The translations under genes and the position numbers were made by a program. Positions 1 to 5,954 of a DNA stretch of 11,190 nt are shown piece by piece (the first letter of the stretch is position 1; each line of letters begins with the position of its first letter). Where the stretch lies: NCBI GenBank assembly GCA_026770585.1, contig MU647306.1:69754-80943 (forward strand). The letters run 5' to 3'. Under the pieces are notes generated by a model that was not told the DNA's origin, searched no databases, and saw only the letters and a program-made list of their open reading frames with translations. This DNA is from Baffinella frigidus. Taxonomy: Eukaryota; Cryptophyceae; Cryptomonadales; Baffinellaceae.

Positions 1-111
1 CAAACCCCAAACCCCACACCCCAAACCCCAAACCCCAAACCCCACACCCCAAACCCCAAACCCCAAACACCAAACACCAAACACCAAACACTAACCCCGA
101 CCCCCTGGCAG
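1..111 (+). repeat. Degenerate CCCCAAA/CCCACAC heptamer array
   Basis: Seven-base units with C-runs on the + strand fill bases 1-98 (CCCCAAA, CCCACAC, ACCAAAC). They lead into a CTGGCAG that looks like a 3' splice acceptor at 111. This resembles the tails of the other introns in the window, so it is probably the end of an intron that starts upstream, not a chromosome end. Confidence 0.7.
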
Positions 112-153
112 GCAACAACGCGTCGGTGGTGACGGACGTCAACGGGGCCCCCT
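112..153 (+). pseudogene. Truncated copy 1 of the 1072-1145 exon
   Basis: Directly after a CAG acceptor, the frame GC-AAC-AAC-GCG reads NNASVVTDVNGAP. This matches the start of the 1072 exon (NNASVLKDVSG). The match ends where telomere-like CCTAAACC begins, so the Trp-containing half is missing and no donor is visible. It could be the remains of an upstream repeat copy of the same gene or a local duplication. Similar fragments follow at 260 and 963. Confidence 0.45.
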
Positions 154-259
154 AAACCTATAGGACCCTACCGTAGGCAATACCGTAGGGACGCAGGCTG
201 GTCCCACCAGGATTCTTGGATGAAGGGGTCTGTTCTCTCAAGGGCATCGATGGTGGCAG

Positions 260-303
260 GGAATAACGCGTCGGTGGTGGGTCAAGGACGTCAACGGGGC
301 CCC
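260..303 (+). pseudogene. Truncated, frame-broken copy 2 of the 1072-1145 exon
   Basis: The bases GGAATAACGCGTCGGTGG after GGCAG match the 1072 exon start. Extra bases within the following GGGTCAAGGACGTC shift the frame relative to copies 1 and 4. The fragment sits in a duplicated segment that also carries the downstream CCTACCGTAGGCAATACCGTA block (compare 165-187 with 318-340). It is read as a decayed duplicate. Confidence 0.4.
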
Positions 304-447
304 CTAAACCCACAGGACCCTACCGTAGGCAATACCGTAAGGAACCAGGCTGGCCCTACGGTGATCCAGACCGATTCTTGGTTGAAGGGTTCTTTGAAGG
401 GCATCGATGGTGGCAGGGAATCAGAGAGCCTCGATGGTGCACCTGCA

Positions 448-549
448 TCCGTAGGAACCCCCCTATGTCCCTACGGGTTGCATACCGTAGAGCCGTAGGT
501 CTTATCGCTTTGGGGTTATTCGAAATCCCTTCGAAGTCCGCTGTGTGGT
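448..549 (+). repeat. Dispersed repeat, copy A (inverted partner at 7611-7712)
   Basis: The segment from TCCGTAGGAACCCCCCTA to GCTGTGTGGT is found in reverse orientation at 7611-7712. Shared blocks include GGTCTTATCGCTT, GGGGTTATTC and CTTCGAAGTCCGCTGTGTGG. The two copies differ by scattered substitutions and small indels. No coding frame is conserved, so it is read as a non-coding mobile or duplicated element. Confidence 0.75.
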
Positions 550-662
550 GGTCTCTGACGGCAACGATTCCGTGCACCATCGTTGAGTTGGGGTCCAAGG
601 TTTAGGGTGCATCGATGGTGCACCGTTATTCCCTGTTCTTCCCAACACCGACCCCCCACGCC

Positions 663-725
663 CACCCCCCTAGGACCACCATAGGGCCCTAGGCATAGCC
701 CTACTGTAGGGTCCTAGGGGGGGGC
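663..725. repeat. Imperfect hairpin CCCCCCTAGGACC...GGTCCTAGGGGGG
   Basis: Left arm 665-677 is complementary to right arm 709-723. The loop contains GGGCCCTAGGCATAGCCCTACTGTAGG. It is related to the CCTACGGTAGG-type hairpins found elsewhere in the window. Confidence 0.6.
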
Positions 726-800
726 GGTTTCTTATGAGCGAGGTACCCCAACACCGATCCCCTGGCTGGGAATACAGTGGACGTACCCTAACACATACCC

Positions 801-938
801 GTCGGGGCCGGACTGATTGAGTATGTGTGGAGGGTAGGTATGCGTTATGGTGTTCACCCGCCAGGCATACTTTCTTGCAGGGGGAAATCGGGGGCCGGCC
901 GAAGGAGTATGTGTGGAGGGTAAGTATGTGTTACGGTA
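801..938 (+). repeat. Direct duplication with period of about 86 bp
   Basis: GGGGCCGG...GAGTATGTGTGGAGGGTAGGTATG near 804-842 is repeated as GGGGCCGG...GAGTATGTGTGGAGGGTAAGTATG near 890-928. No coding content was seen in 726-960 beyond this. Confidence 0.55.
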
Positions 939-962
939 GCCTGTGTTAGGGTAGGTGCACTG

Positions 963-997
963 TAACGCGTCGGCGGTGAAGGTGACGTCAACTGGGG
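963..997 (+). pseudogene. Short copy 3 of the 1072-1145 exon
   Basis: AACGCGTCGGCGGTGAAG followed by GTGACGTCAACTGGGG resembles the first third of the 1072 exon, without a clear CAG acceptor in front. Only about 35 bases match. This is a weak, degraded fragment that shows the exon start was copied repeatedly upstream of its intact version. Confidence 0.3.
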
Positions 998-1071
998 TAC
1001 GATCTTTTACAGCACCCAGACTCTGTGTGTAACGCGGCCAAGTTTGTACCTGACCACGATTCCGTGGGCAG

Positions 1072-1145
1072 GGAATAACGCGTCGGTGTTGAAAGACGTC
1101 AGCGGGATCTCCTCCGCGGCGGGCTGGTCCCGCGCCAACGGCCTG
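1072..1145 (+). CDS. Exon 1 of the visible gene: Trp segment of a repeat
   Basis: This follows a GGGCAG acceptor and ends at a GTATGC donor after CTG. It contributes two bases of a split codon and then 24 codons: NNASVLKDVSG, ISSAAG, WSRANGL. It aligns with the 5941-6184 portion of the next repeat (TNASNLDDGVTLSTGVWTKA), sharing N-A-S, D, S-S/T, Trp, R/K-A and G-L. The 5' junction is phase 1, whereas the equivalent later intron is phase 2 and lies a few residues further in, so intron positions differ slightly between repeats. The preceding in-frame exon is not identified; copies 1-3 upstream are broken versions of this exon. The coding call rests on homology within the window and phase compatibility with 1972. 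Confidence 0.55.
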
Positions 1146-1160
1146 GTATGCCCCCCCCTA

Positions 1161-1189
1161 CTGACAAAATCAGTAACTAACTAACTGAC

Positions 1190-1220
<31 letters not shown>

Positions 1221-1308
1221 TAACTAAGTAACTAACTAATCAACTAACTAACTGACTACCCAACTACCAGCAAGTAAGTAACTAACTACTAACTCATCAA
1301 CTACCTAC

Positions 1309-1354
<46 letters not shown>

Positions 1355-1394
1355 GACTGACTAACTAAATAACTAGCTAACTAACTAGCTAGCT
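1161..1394 (+). repeat. (CTAA)n tetranucleotide microsatellite
   Basis: It is a long run of ACTAACTAACTA with interruptions (ACTGAC, CTACC, CAAGTAAG, CTAGCTAG). It contains many TACTAAC-like branch-point matches on the + strand, but no coding potential. Confidence 0.9.
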
Positions 1395-1449
1395 CTGTAT
1401 CGGTGTATTTGGGCTCACCAGTTTGGTGCGCCCGGGTTCTTTCCCGCTC

Positions 1450-1494
1450 GAAAGTCGACGGATTTGTACCGGAAACCCAGCGTGTCAACTTGAG
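1450..1494 (-). repeat. Dispersed hairpin repeat, copy 1 (reverse orientation)
   Basis: Read on the minus strand, this matches the units at 8019-8065 and 8199-8245: CTTAAGTTGACACGCCGG, GGTACAAATCCGTC, AACTTTC. The unit starts and ends with complementary GTTGAC/GTCAAC, so each copy can fold on itself. It is a small MITE-like element. Confidence 0.7.
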
Positions 1495-1767
1495 AATAGT
1501 CGGGCAACACTAATAGGGTAACGTCCTGAAAACCTGGTAGTTAGTTAGGCCTACGGTATTGCCTACGGTAGGCCTCAGGGTTCCTAGGACCTAGTGTTTA
1601 GTAGGACCCCCCCTAGGCCGTTTTAAGGACGAGCCTGAATAAAACTCGGGCAGAGCTAGGCTTTGTACTCTCCCCCACTCCAATCCCGGTCAGCTGTACA
1701 GTCATCTCGCACTCTGTGTTTGCTTTACAGCACACATCTCCCCTGTTTGTTTTACAGTAAATCTCTA

Positions 1768-1968
1768 CCATAAACCACGAACCATAAACCCTAAACCCCA
1801 AACCAGGAACCATAAACCCTCAACCATAAACCATCAACCTCAAACCCTAAACCCCAAACCCCAAACCCCAAACCCCAAACCCCAAATCCCAAACCCCAAA
1901 CCCCAAACCCCAAACCCCAAACCACAAACCCCAAACCCAAAACCACAAACCCTAAACCCCAAACCCTC
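1768..1968 (+). repeat. CCCCAAA telomere-like heptamer array, intron 3' end
   Basis: Units drift from ACCATAA/CCCTAAA at the left to near-perfect CCCCAAA at 1853-1920, then stop three bases before the CTCCAG acceptor at 1971. The C-rich strand is the coding strand, so the array supplies the pyrimidine tract of the intron. Confidence 0.85.
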
Positions 1969-1971
1969 CAG

Positions 1972-2061
1972 GTGGTGTTCCAAATCGCACTGGCCGCCGG
2001 CCTTCCCGCCTACTCCCCAATCGAGTTCTCCTTCACCCTCCGCAACCCTGCTACCGCCCAG
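1972..2061 (+). CDS. Exon 2: NPATAQ segment of a repeat
   Basis: Thirty codons lie between a CTCCAG acceptor and a GTGCGA donor, phase 0 at both sides. The translation reads VVFQIALAAGLPAYSP, then IEFSFTLRNPATAQ. It aligns with the later island 6167-6729 (LVVHLAQ, then LVFSFILQNPASAQ), so it encodes the last two strands of the repeat, ending in the hallmark F-S-F-x-L-x-NPA-x-AQ. It joins in phase to 1145 upstream and to 3698 downstream, where ASPSVAV matches TSPAISI after the AQ of the next repeat. This internal homology at different DNA sequence, with the frame kept, is good evidence for coding selection. Confidence 0.65.
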
Positions 2062-2179
2062 GTGCGACCACTCGATGGGCTTCGAGGGTTTCGGGTTTGA
2101 ATTTGGGGCTGGATTTCAGGGTGTTGCGTGACCAAATTTACACCAGAAAATCTTGAAAGTTAATGATCTCTGGGAAAGT

Positions 2180-2258
2180 TGCCGCGCTGGCCGTCGGCCT
2201 TCCCGCCTACTCCCCAATCGAGTTCGCCTTCACCCTCTGCAACCCTGCTACTGCCCAG
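2180..2258 (+). pseudogene. Duplicate of exon 2 (possible alternative exon)
   Basis: The frame reads VAALAVGLPAYSP, then IEFAFTLCNPATAQ, ending at a GTGCAA donor. It differs from exon 2 at a few codons over the shared GLPAYSPIEF-FTL-NPAT-AQ stretch, including one Arg-to-Cys change. The 5' end lacks the VVFQ codons and a strong acceptor; AAAG at 2174-2177 is the nearest AG and would not keep the phase of exon 2. It could be a mutually exclusive exon, but the missing acceptor makes a decaying tandem duplicate more likely. Using both copies would duplicate a strand pair inside the domain. Confidence 0.5.
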
Positions 2259-2300
2259 GTGCAAAACCCTAAACCCCGAACCCAGATTTTCATCTCCAGC

Positions 2301-2421
2301 ATAAATAACTGGGTTATTTATGCAAATAAAAAACAATTGGGTTATTTATGCATAAATAACTGGGTTATTTATGCAAATGAAAAATAATTGGGTAATTTAA
2401 TCATAATTTATTGGGTAAATT
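2301..2421 (+). repeat. 51-bp AT-rich tandem repeat
   Basis: ATAAATAACTGGGTTATTTA plus GCAAAT..AACAATTGGGTTATTTATGC starts at 2301 and again at 2352, with a third, diverged partial unit to about 2421. Each unit contains the near-palindrome AAATAACTGGGTTATTT. Its period is divisible by three, so an open frame across it is fortuitous. Confidence 0.8.
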
Positions 2422-2683
2422 ATGATTCGTCTCCAACGTCTCCGTCCATTATATTCTAAAGTTGTCCCTTTAAAAGAGATGCTTTCCGTAAAGCAGCTCA
2501 CGGGAGTACAGATGGCATTCAACCTCCACGGGCTGTGCCACTTAGCAGCGACCGAGGACCTTTTCGCCTTGAATTCTCGCCTTGATTTCCATGTGAAATT
2601 CCGGTTAGGTTAGAGGGCAATGGATAAGATTCCAGTACAGTTCATTTAGATGGACTGCATCCGGTAAGCCCCCGGTGGCTGCT

Positions 2684-2921
2684 ATTGTAGATTTCGGCTC
2701 AGCGCGGAATTTTGGGAGATCAGGTCGGGAGATCGGGGAAAGAAAAAAAGTGGAAATGAATCGAAAAGGTGTATTTTACGGGTGGGGGTCGCGATCTTGT
2801 CATCAAATCCATGCGTAAGATAGCATAAAACTTTAGATGGATGTGAAAATGATCGCGTTTTTTTCGATTTTCTCGATCCCCCTACCTGAAGTGAATTCCG
2901 CGCTAAGCCGAAATCTACAAT
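2684..2921. mobile_element. MITE-like element, 238 bp, family A copy 1
   Basis: Terminal inverted repeats ATTGTAGATTTCGGCTCAGC...GGAATT (2684-2711) and AATTCCGCGCTAAGCCGAAA...ACAAT (ending 2921). The interior shares the block TTTTATGCTATCTTA (reverse complement at 2816-2832) with the family A copy at 9401-9603. No clear target-site duplication is seen. Confidence 0.75.
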
Positions 2922-2948
2922 CAGTGGACCGCGTCCCCACCACGATTT

Positions 2949-3012
2949 CATCTCGAAAGATAACTGAATCAGTTCCCTAATCAGCGTTCTTATTTAATTA
3001 GGAGGCCTAATT
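2949..3012 (+). repeat. Repeat B (CATCTCGAAAGATAACTGAA), copy 1
   Basis: It matches 7085-7150 closely, including CAGTTCCCTAAT..GCGTT and TTAATTAGGAGGCC. The left part is also shared with 6899-6930 and, inverted, with 7197-7220. Confidence 0.7.
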
Positions 3013-3054
3013 AAGCGAACATAATAAAAAGGCATTTTAAAAATTATGGGGGAA

Positions 3055-3096
3055 TGATCACGTTTCCGTACGGATGTCCGTACGGAAACGTGATCA
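3055..3096. repeat. 42-bp near-perfect palindrome
   Basis: The 20-base arm TGATCACGTTTCCGTACGGA is followed by TG and then its exact reverse complement. It sits directly against a block (CTGAC..TGGCGTGTTTCCTG) that recurs at 4530-4577, which also has a palindrome beside it. Confidence 0.95.
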
Positions 3097-3100
3097 AATG

Positions 3101-3147
3101 CTGACTTTTGGCGTGTTTCCTGGGCAATAATCCAATAATTGACTTAT
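3101..3147 (+). repeat. Repeat C, copy 1 (GCTGAC...TGGCGTGTTTCCTG)
   Basis: GCTGACTTTTGGCGTGTTTC, then AATCCAATAATTGACTT, matches 4532-4577. Both copies are preceded by a palindrome, so palindrome plus block may form one end of a mobile element. Confidence 0.6.
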
Positions 3148-3233
3148 GAATCTGTTCGCTTGGATAGCCTCGTGTGGGGCAGGCGTCACCATCCGTCAAA
3201 CAAACACTTTCAATAAAAGTAACGCAAACAGCT

Positions 3234-3305
3234 CACCGGAGTACAGACGGTCGCAACCGGAGTACAGAAGGTCGCAACCACCGGAGTACAGACGGTCGCA
3301 ACCAC
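3234..3305 (+). repeat. Minisatellite CCGGAGTACAGACGGTCGCAA, 3 copies
   Basis: Three units of 22-25 bases lie in tandem with small length differences. A related single unit occurs at 2498-2518 (CTCACGGGAGTACAGATGGC). Confidence 0.85.
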
Positions 3306-3330
3306 CCTACGGGGTGTGGCGGGGCCAATA

Positions 3331-3356
3331 AGTTGTCTAACCGCGGTTAGACAACT
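3331..3356. repeat. 26-bp perfect palindrome
   Basis: AGTTGTCTAACCG is followed immediately by its reverse complement CGGTTAGACAACT. It separates the two minisatellites inside the fold-back element. Confidence 0.95.
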
Positions 3357-3428
3357 GCATCCGGTAAGCCCCCGGTGGAACTGCATCCGGTAAGCCCCCA
3401 CACAACTGCATCCGGTAAGCCCCCACAC
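3354..3428 (+). repeat. Minisatellite ACTGCATCCGGTAAGCCCCC, 3 copies
   Basis: Units start at 3354, 3380 and 3405. The same unit is single-copy at 2654-2673 and inverted near 3515-3532, linking it to the arms of the fold-back element. Confidence 0.85.
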
Positions 3429-3454
3429 GAGGCTATCCATGCGAAGGGTTTTCT

Positions 3455-3490
3455 CCCCCCCGGCAGGCGTGACCGTCCGTCGCGGTCACT
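3455..3490 (+). pseudogene. Copy of the exon 3 acceptor and first codons
   Basis: CCCCCCGGCAGGC, then CCGTCCGTCGCGGTC, matches 3689-3715 across the splice acceptor into exon 3. A third, shorter copy is at 3178-3200. The element therefore appears to carry pieces of the host exon, or the exon edge was duplicated with the element. Confidence 0.5.
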
Positions 3491-3697
3491 CGTCTCATCT
3501 ACTCGGCAGCCACCGGGGGCTTCACGGATGCAATCCATCTAAACTATGTGCGCTACAATCGTGTCGATTGCTGTGGAATTCCAACCGACTTTCCCCCAGA
3601 TTTCCGGGGGGAAAGGAACTCGGCCGCTGCTAAGTGGCACTAGCGGTTGATGTCGTCTTCTGCGCTAGTGAATCCCGGTTGGAATTCCCCCCGGCAG

Positions 3698-3838
3698 GCC
3701 TCCCCGTCCGTCGCAGTCTACGCAAGCGTGCGGGCCGAGGCGCCGGCAGGCTTCGTCTACACGCACTTCGCGCCGATCCCGTCGTTCACGGCGAGCAAGC
3801 TCTACACCGACATCTTGGGCGTCGGCGGGGGCGCGCAA
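3698..3838 (+). CDS. Exon 3: linker between two repeats
   Basis: This is the longest exon, 47 codons, and is GC-rich throughout. It follows a CGGCAG acceptor and is tentatively ended at CAA with donor GTCCTG, phase 0; GTATAC at 3843 is an alternative donor in a different phase. It reads ASPSVAVYASVRAEAPAG, FVYTHFAPIPSFTASKL, YTDILGVGGGAQ. The first part matches the TSPAISIE that follows AQ in the next repeat, so this exon carries the last strand and then the linker into the following repeat. The APAG stretch corresponds to KPAG at the end of the 8255 exon, encoded by the same CCGGCAGGCT. Confidence 0.65.
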
Positions 3839-4035
3839 GTCCTGTATACGGTACCACCAGCAACCCGTTGCAGCTTGTAACCAGGTCGGTTACTGTAGTA
3901 AATTTCAGCTAAATCAGACATATCTGTCCGTATCTCCCGTCAGCAATTGTGAGCCCATATGGCCTCCTACCGTAGGGTCCTACGAATAAACCGGGAAAAG
4001 CAAGTCGTTCCCTGATTCTTGCAAGGATGCGGTAA

Positions 4036-4197
4036 AAGCTGATACGGGTTGCTGGTGGCGAGTGAGGCAGAGCTACCACGCCAGAGTCTTGGAAGAGGTC
4101 GCAAAAAGTCAATTCCCCTTCAAGGCAGTGGTTTTCAAAAGTCAACATCCGTTCTCAGAAACGGTTTAAAAAAATCAACAGCAACCCGTATCAGCTT
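4036..4197. mobile_element. Fold-back element, 162 bp
   Basis: Arms AAGCTGATACGGGTTGCTG (4036-4054) and CAGCAACCCGTATCAGCTT (4179-4197) are exact complements. A related CCAGCAACCCGTTGCAGCTT lies at 3855-3874. The interior has no reading frame. Confidence 0.85.
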
Positions 4198-4206
4198 GGT
4201 GGGGGC

Positions 4207-4310
4207 GCAACACCCTACACCCCACACCCTACACCCTACACCCTCCACCCCCCAACCCCACCCTACACCCTACACTCTACACCCTACACTCTACACCCTG
4301 CACCCAAACA
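4207..4310 (+). repeat. CCCTACA heptamer array
   Basis: It is a run of CCCTACA/CCCCACA/CTCTACA units keeping the 7-base period seen elsewhere, but with a locally dominant variant, followed at 4311 by AGGAGGAGG. Confidence 0.85.
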
Positions 4311-4417
4311 CCCAGGAGGAGGAAGCGCATCCTCACGGGACTTCCAGTAGAGCTCTCCTGAGGTTTGATGGTCATGGTTGCTGGTGGTACCCTTTCCTAC
4401 ACTGTAAAGCCTTGGTC

Positions 4418-4490
4418 ATACCTAGACCCTCAACCCTAACCCCTAGACCCTGGACCCTGAACCCAAAACCCTAGACCCTAGACCCTAGAG
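4418..4490 (+). repeat. CCCTAGA heptamer array
   Basis: ACCCTAGACCCTGGACCCTG-type units have a 7-base period and CCCTAGA as the dominant form. This is a third local variant of the telomere-like family. Confidence 0.8.
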
Positions 4491-4531
4491 AAATAACCTT
4501 ACCGGATATCCGGAGTAACGTGACCAACAAC

Positions 4532-4577
4532 TGCTGACGTGTGGCGTGTTTCCTGAGAGACAATCCAATCATTGGCT
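4532..4577 (+). repeat. Repeat C, copy 2
   Basis: GCTGACGTGTGGCGTGTTTC, then CAATCCAATCATTGGCTT, matches 3101-3147. It is preceded by the near-palindrome TTACCGGATATCCGGAGTAA (4499-4518). Confidence 0.6.
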
Positions 4578-4708
4578 TTCCGTGGTTCTCCGTAGTGTTA
4601 TGAGTGGTGACACGGTACCCGTCCCTACACCGTAAAGCCTGCATCGTAGCCGTCTTGGTTTACAGACCCACACGGAGCGGGAAAGAACACCCTTAACCCC
4701 AAACCACA

Positions 4709-4889
4709 CGAGAATGCAAGAGGGGCCCATTTAAAACCAAGATAATTTTATATGTGGCATTTGTGTAGTAACTTTCATTGCGCTTGGAGCCACTGAAGCC
4801 ATGAGTAGGCCAGTTACGAGATTGGAATACCCTCTCCTGGTACAAATGTTTACAACCACACATGTAAAAAGGTCCCTCTCGCATTCTCG
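4709..4889. mobile_element. Inverted-repeat element, 181 bp
   Basis: Left end CGAGAATGCAAGAGGGGCCC and right end (reverse complement) CGAGAATGCGAGAGGGACCT form terminal inverted repeats of about 25 bp with few mismatches. The interior is AT-rich. It lies within intron 3, between the repeat block and the duplicated exon start. Confidence 0.75.
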
Positions 4890-4941
4890 AGTGGAACGCT
4901 GAACCCTGAAACGTACATCAGGTGGTACCCGTGTTCAACAC
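4885..4941 (+). pseudogene. Truncated first copy of exon 4 start
   Basis: GTGGAACGCTGAACCCT at 4891-4907 and ATCAGGTGGTACCCGTGTTC at 4918-4937 repeat the intron end and first codons of the exon at 5056 (VVPVFNT). The match breaks after AACACC into AAAAAAATC. It is a partial tandem copy with period about 133 bp. Confidence 0.6.
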
Positions 4942-5055
4942 CAAAAAAATCTAATGCAAATTTGGTCACGTTACCGACCACTACCGCTAAATCTAGGGGT
5001 CCCGAAACCCTCGTAGCCCACCGTGTGGAACGCTGAACCCTCACACCTGAATCAG

Positions 5056-5139
5056 GTGGTACCCGTGTTCAACACCTCATCGATCGGGCACTCCTCGCCT
5101 CTCGCCTCCGCCGACAACCTCCTTACCGTCACGATTCAG
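5056..5139 (+). CDS. Exon 4: first strand of the complete repeat
   Basis: Twenty-eight codons between an ATCAG acceptor and a GC-type donor (CAG/GCACGT), phase 0: VVPVFNTSSIG, HSSPLASADN, LLTVTIQ. It is homologous to the 10572 exon (IAHTSPLANIANTLSIEIK), sharing I-x-H-x-SPLA-x-A-N-L-x-V/I-x-I. That fixes the frame independently. The 3' boundary is uncertain: if GC is not used, GTGAAA at 5144 would be the donor and would break phase with the next exon. A fold-back element starts 14 bases after the exon and a second, damaged copy of the exon middle follows at 5282. Confidence 0.6.
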
Positions 5140-5153
5140 GCACGTGAAATAAT

Positions 5154-5253
5154 GGAAAATCGAAAAATTGGGGCCATTCTGTCAACTTTTGAGAAATTTA
5201 TTACCATGAATTTCTCAAAAGTGGACGAAATGGCTCCAATTTCCCCATTTTCC
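5154..5253. mobile_element. Fold-back element, 100 bp
   Basis: The arms GGAAAATCGAAAAATTGGGG / CCATTCTGTCAACTTTTGAG and their complements meet at 5200-5207 with almost no loop. It lies inside the intron between exons 4 and 5, just downstream of the donor. Confidence 0.85.
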
Positions 5254-5281
5254 GGTGGCCAACTTCTCTGCACAGCGCTCT

Positions 5282-5325
5282 AGCGATCGGGCACTTCTCG
5301 ACTCTCGCGTCTGCCGACAACCTCA
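5282..5325 (+). pseudogene. Damaged copy of exon 4
   Basis: GCGATCGGGCACTTCTCGAC then TCGCGTCTGCCGACAACCTC reads AIGHFSTLASADNL. It matches IGHSSPLASADNL of exon 4 with two substitutions, one replacing the conserved Pro. It then runs into ATATAGGGG. It lacks the front and the TVTIQ end, so it is probably the remains of a tandem duplication split by the fold-back element. Confidence 0.55.
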
Positions 5326-5415
5326 TATAGGGGTCAGGGGTTGTGGTTGAGGCATAGGGATAGGGGTTGATGGTTCAGACTCTCTCCCTCGCCCACTCTC
5401 TGAAGCTTCTCTTCT

Positions 5416-5458
5416 CCCTAAACCCTAAATTCTAGACCTTAAATCCTAAACCCTAACC
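5416..5458 (+). repeat. Short CCCTAAA array before exon 5
   Basis: CCCTAAACCCTAAATTC...TCCTAAACCCTAACC ends nine bases before the GCCAG acceptor. It supplies CTAAC-type branch-point matches. Confidence 0.75.
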
Positions 5459-5467
5459 ATAAGCCAG

Positions 5468-5518
5468 GTTTCGGTCGATATGGCTGCGCTCACCACCATC
5501 ACAATATCAGGCCTCACA
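5468..5518 (+). CDS. Exon 5: TITISGLT strand
   Basis: Seventeen codons between a GCCAG acceptor and a consensus GTGAGT donor, phase 0 on both sides: VSVDMAALTTITISGLT. This is the best donor in the window. In the assembled repeat it follows LLTVTIQ and precedes the AAQNAD exon. The alternating Thr/Ile pattern ending in SGLT is typical of a beta-strand and turn. No second copy of this exon is found in the window. Confidence 0.65.
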
Positions 5519-5898
5519 GTGAGTAACCCTGAACCCCAAACGCTAAACCCTAAATCCTAAGCCCTAAGCCCTAAACCCTAAGCTCTAAACCCTGAATCCT
5601 ACACCCTACACCCTACACCCTAAACCCTAAACCTCAAACCCTAAACCTCAAACCCTAAATCCCAAACCCTGAACCCAAAACCCAAAACCCAAAACCCCAA
5701 ACCCTAAACCCCACACCCAAAACACTAAAACCTGAACCCGAACCCCCACACCCCAAACCCTAACCCCCAAACCCTAAACCCCAACCCCCAAACCCTAACC
5801 CCCAAACCTTAAACCCCAAACCCCAAACCCTAACCCCCAAACCCTAAACCCCAAACCCCAAACCCCAAACCCCAAACCCCAAACCCCAAACCCAATAG
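5519..5898 (+). repeat. Intron 5: CCCTAAA/CCCCAAA heptamer array
   Basis: Apart from the first few bases (GTGAGTAACCCTGAA) and the last (CCAATAG), this 380-base intron consists wholly of telomere-like heptamers. They grade from CCCTAAA/CCCTACA at the left through CCCCAAC to near-perfect CCCCAAA at the right. Confidence 0.85.
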
Positions 5899-5954
5899 GC
5901 GGCTCAGAACGCCGACGCCGCTACGGGGTTTGCGATCACTGGGACCAACGCCAG
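5899..5954 (+). CDS. Exon 6: GFAITGTNA segment
   Basis: Fifty-six bases between AATAG and a GTTTCA donor: AAQNADAATG, FAITGTNA, then AG of a split codon. The split codon AG/C (Ser) is completed by the first base of exon 7, the only phase-2 junction in the model. The resulting TNASNL matches NNASVL in exon 1, which supports both the junction and the frame. Confidence 0.65.

Larger units (their letters stand above)
1146..1971 (+). other. Intron 1 (826 nt)
   Basis: It runs from GTATGC to CTCCAG. It contains the CTAA microsatellite, a reverse copy of the 8019/8199 dispersed repeat (1450-1494), a CCTACGGTA hairpin block near 1551-1573, an AT/GC mixed stretch without reading frames, and a CCCCAAA array ending at the acceptor. 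No gene is seen in it. Confidence 0.5.
2536..3639. mobile_element. 1.1-kb fold-back element with nested insertions
   Basis: Outer arms TGCCACTTAGCAGCGACCGA (2536-2555) and its complement near 3620-3639 are joined by inner arms: 2645-2682 (TTTAGATGGACTGCATCCGG...) against 3508-3543. Between them lie a 238-bp inverted-repeat element, two palindromes, two minisatellites and a third pair of arms (3157-3181 against 3422-3446). No transposase frame was found, so it would be non-autonomous. Boundaries are approximate because arm similarity is interrupted. Confidence 0.5.
2062..3697 (+). other. Intron 2 (1636 nt), with duplicated exon and nested elements
   Basis: It runs from GTGCGA to CGGCAG. It holds a second copy of exon 2 (2180-2258), a 51-bp tandem repeat, and a 1.1-kb fold-back element with a smaller inverted-repeat element, two palindromes and two minisatellites nested in it. 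No credible reading frame beyond the exon copy is present. Confidence 0.45.
4378..4650 (+). repeat. Duplicated GGTACCC...CCTACAC.GTAAAGCCT block
   Basis: GGTACCCTTTCCTACACTGT and AAAGCCTTGGTCAT at 4386-4420 resemble GGTACCCGTCCCTACACCGT and AAAGCCTGCATCGT at 4614-4648. Between them lie the CCCTAGA array (4418-4490), a CCGGATATCCGG palindrome (4502-4513) and repeat C copy 2 (4532-4577). Confidence 0.5.
3839..5055 (+). other. Intron 3 (1217 nt)
   Basis: It runs from GTCCTG to ATCAG. It contains fold-back elements at 4036-4197 and 4709-4889, heptamer arrays at 4207-4310 and 4418-4490, and a duplicated copy of the following exon's start at 4885-4940. An ORF through the heptamer array (around 4049-4474) is low-complexity translation of repeats and is not called. 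Confidence 0.45.

Noticed and set aside
1-98. Chromosome-end telomere
   Set aside because: The units are degenerate, many similar arrays occur internally between exons, and this one ends in a splice-acceptor-like CTGGCAG.
2682-2951. Minus-strand 89-codon ORF
   Set aside because: It coincides almost exactly with the 238-bp inverted-repeat element, with no conserved motif.
4049-4474. 141-codon + strand ORF
   Set aside because: Most of it is His/Pro/Thr-rich translation of CCCTACA and CCCTAGA arrays, and its front lies in a fold-back element.
5023-5283. 86-codon + strand ORF continuing past exon 4
   Set aside because: After codon 28 of the exon it runs through both arms of a fold-back element; only the exon portion has homology.
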